DNA of 6,054 nt from contig SZPH01000131.1 of assembly GCA_030263615.1 (NCBI GenBank), forward strand, positions 1 through 6,054, given 5' to 3'. The position numbers and the translations under genes are program-made. The stretch comes from Villigracilis sp900696595 (lineage in GTDB: Bacteria > Chloroflexota > Anaerolineae > Anaerolineales > Villigracilaceae). This document shows, one piece after another, positions 5,376 through 6,054 of this stretch. The notes below the pieces were generated by a model. It was not told the origin of the DNA. It ran no database searches and saw only the letters and a list, made by a program, of their open reading frames with translations. Within the stretch, counting starts at the first letter, position 1. Every line of letters starts with the position of its first letter.

Positions 5376-5671
5376 TCCTCGGCCCCCTTATGGAAGTATT
5401 CCCAATCCGCTAGGTCTTTCTCCCAGGTTTTGCTGATCCCGTTTTCCACGGCTTTGACGAACTCCTCATCCTCGCCCGTGCGTTTGGCAAAGGCAGAATA
5501 GTCCATCCCGTATTTCTTTTTGAAATTTTCATCCATGCGCCGCAGTTCGCCGATCCTGGCTGTAATTTGCTCGATGGTATACCTTTGCACAGCCGTGTTG
5601 ACAGACTCCTGCAGGTCGCCGAACGACGCGAGGATTTCCGTGAATTTATCCGAGACGGTGATCGTTGTCAT
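5339..5671 (-). CDS. Small helical protein, probable antitoxin partner of the TumE-family gene
   Basis: This 110-residue protein begins MTTITVSDKF, a short strand as in ribbon-helix-helix-like antitoxins. A helix follows with ESVNTAVQRYTIEQITARIGEL (22-43), then ENFKKKYGMDYSAF (48-61) and a tryptophan-rich acidic tail with W83, W90 and W100. No helix-turn-helix of the classic TumA type is apparent. Its 3' end overlaps the TumE-family gene by 37 bp, and position plus size make it the likely antitoxin. The ATG at 5669-5671 is preferred over upstream extension because the family-like strand starts here; the ribosome site (CGAGA) is weak. It begins 41 bp after the thioesterase stop codon in the same direction, so it may be read from that gene's promoter. 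No convincing promoter is seen in the 41-bp gap. Confidence 0.7.
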   Translation of the reverse strand: MTTITVSDKFTEILASFGDLQESVNTAVQRYTIEQITARIGELRRMDENFKKKYGMDYSAFAKRTGEDEEFVKAVENGISKTWEKDLADWEYFHKGAEDWTKKLQDILLK

Positions 5672-5712
5672 ATTTTCTCGCTGGCAATATTTTACTACAA
5701 CCCTTGGGCGGG

Positions 5713-6054
5713 TTACTTTGTGTGAAAAATCCCGGCTACGTCCGGCGGGATTGCCTTGAGATTTCCGGTTTTCACATCCACGAAGACCCAATCCGTTTCA
5801 CCCTTCACTAAAATTTTTCCATCGCCCTTCCGCACAAACTCATACCTGCGCAAGGAGCGCGCCTTGCGGATGTTCTCCACCCAGGTGCGGATTTCGATCT
5901 CTTCGCCCGCGAAGGCTGGCAGGAGATATTCAATGCTGTGCTGGCGGACGACCCAGGTGGAGTCCGGTCCTTGCGCTTCGATGCCGCCCAGTGAGGCGTA
6001 ATGCTCGACGGCAATGTCCTGCATCCACTGCACGTAGACGACGTTGTTGACGTG
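5713..6054 (-). CDS. Hotdog-fold acyl-CoA thioesterase (4HBT/YbgC-like), 5' end outside the window
   Basis: The frame is open to the window edge and gives 113 residues plus TAA, starting HVNNVVYVQWMQ. This matches the GHVNNxxYxxW part of the 4HBT active-site helix; the catalytic aspartate and the start codon should lie just beyond 6054. Later parts fit the fold: HSIEYLLPAFAGEEIEIRTWV (strands lining the tunnel), SLRRYEFVRKGDGKILVKGETDWVFVD (antiparallel strands) and a final TGNLKAIPPDV, typical of YbgC/FadM-like or plant FatA-like thioesterases. Enzymes of this group hydrolyse acyl-CoA thioesters in the cytoplasm. The exact acyl chain preference cannot be read from sequence. An internal GTG at 6031-6033 would cut off the active-site helix and is not the start. 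The two downstream toxin-antitoxin genes share its direction. Confidence 0.88.
   Translation of the reverse strand, partial: HVNNVVYVQWMQDIAVEHYASLGGIEAQGPDSTWVVRQHSIEYLLPAFAGEEIEIRTWVENIRKARSLRRYEFVRKGDGKILVKGETDWVFVDVKTGNLKAIPPDVAGIFHTK

Noticed and set aside
5339..5791. Longer 150-residue reading of the probable antitoxin starting at 5791
   Set aside because: The extra 40 residues overlap the thioesterase coding end in another frame and have arginine-rich, shadow-like composition; the antitoxin-like strand begins at the ATG at 5669-5671.

Overview
The window is about 6 kb of moderately GC-rich bacterial chromosome. Its style suggests an environmental Chloroflexota of the Anaerolineae type: many short intergenic repeats of period 7, VapBC and TumE-type toxin-antitoxin genes as housekeeping clutter, and a membrane-tethered FG-GAP propeller protein with a zinc ribbon. 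This assignment is an inference from style; no marker gene or RNA gene is present.

Layout, left to right. Positions 1-266 hold no gene: a set of ATCnGCGTnn decamers inside an inverted repeat, then a hairpin with a U-run on the minus-strand transcript and a heptamer array. Next come vapC and vapB (minus strand, 267-850), with an ATGA overlap and an extended -10 promoter behind them. At 937-1098 a second copy of the hairpin-plus-heptamer cassette runs into the stop codon of the next minus-strand unit. That unit is a two-gene operon read right to left. A three-helix membrane protein of unknown function (2656-3606) is followed without a spacer (TAA then ATG) by a 519-residue surface propeller protein (1096-2655) with a cytoplasmic coiled coil and zinc ribbon.

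The divergent gap 3607-3753 is almost filled by a MITE-like element of about 111 bp with several hairpins. It stops seven bases before a family-4 glycosyltransferase on the plus strand (3754-4926), whose last codons lie in another short period-7 repeat. Converging on it from the right is a minus-strand set: a hotdog-fold acyl-CoA thioesterase cut by the window edge (5713-6054), a small helical probable antitoxin (5339-5671) and a TumE/DUF6516-family toxin (4986-5375), the last two overlapping by 37 bp.

The genes do not form one pathway. The propeller/membrane pair is a probable envelope sensor or scaffold of unknown function, the glycosyltransferase probably acts in cell-surface polysaccharide or glycolipid synthesis, and the two toxin-antitoxin modules are accessory. 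The most distinctive signal is non-coding: three of the four gene ends that face intergenic DNA carry 7-bp-period repeats at or just past the stop codon, two of them with a near-identical hairpin cassette.
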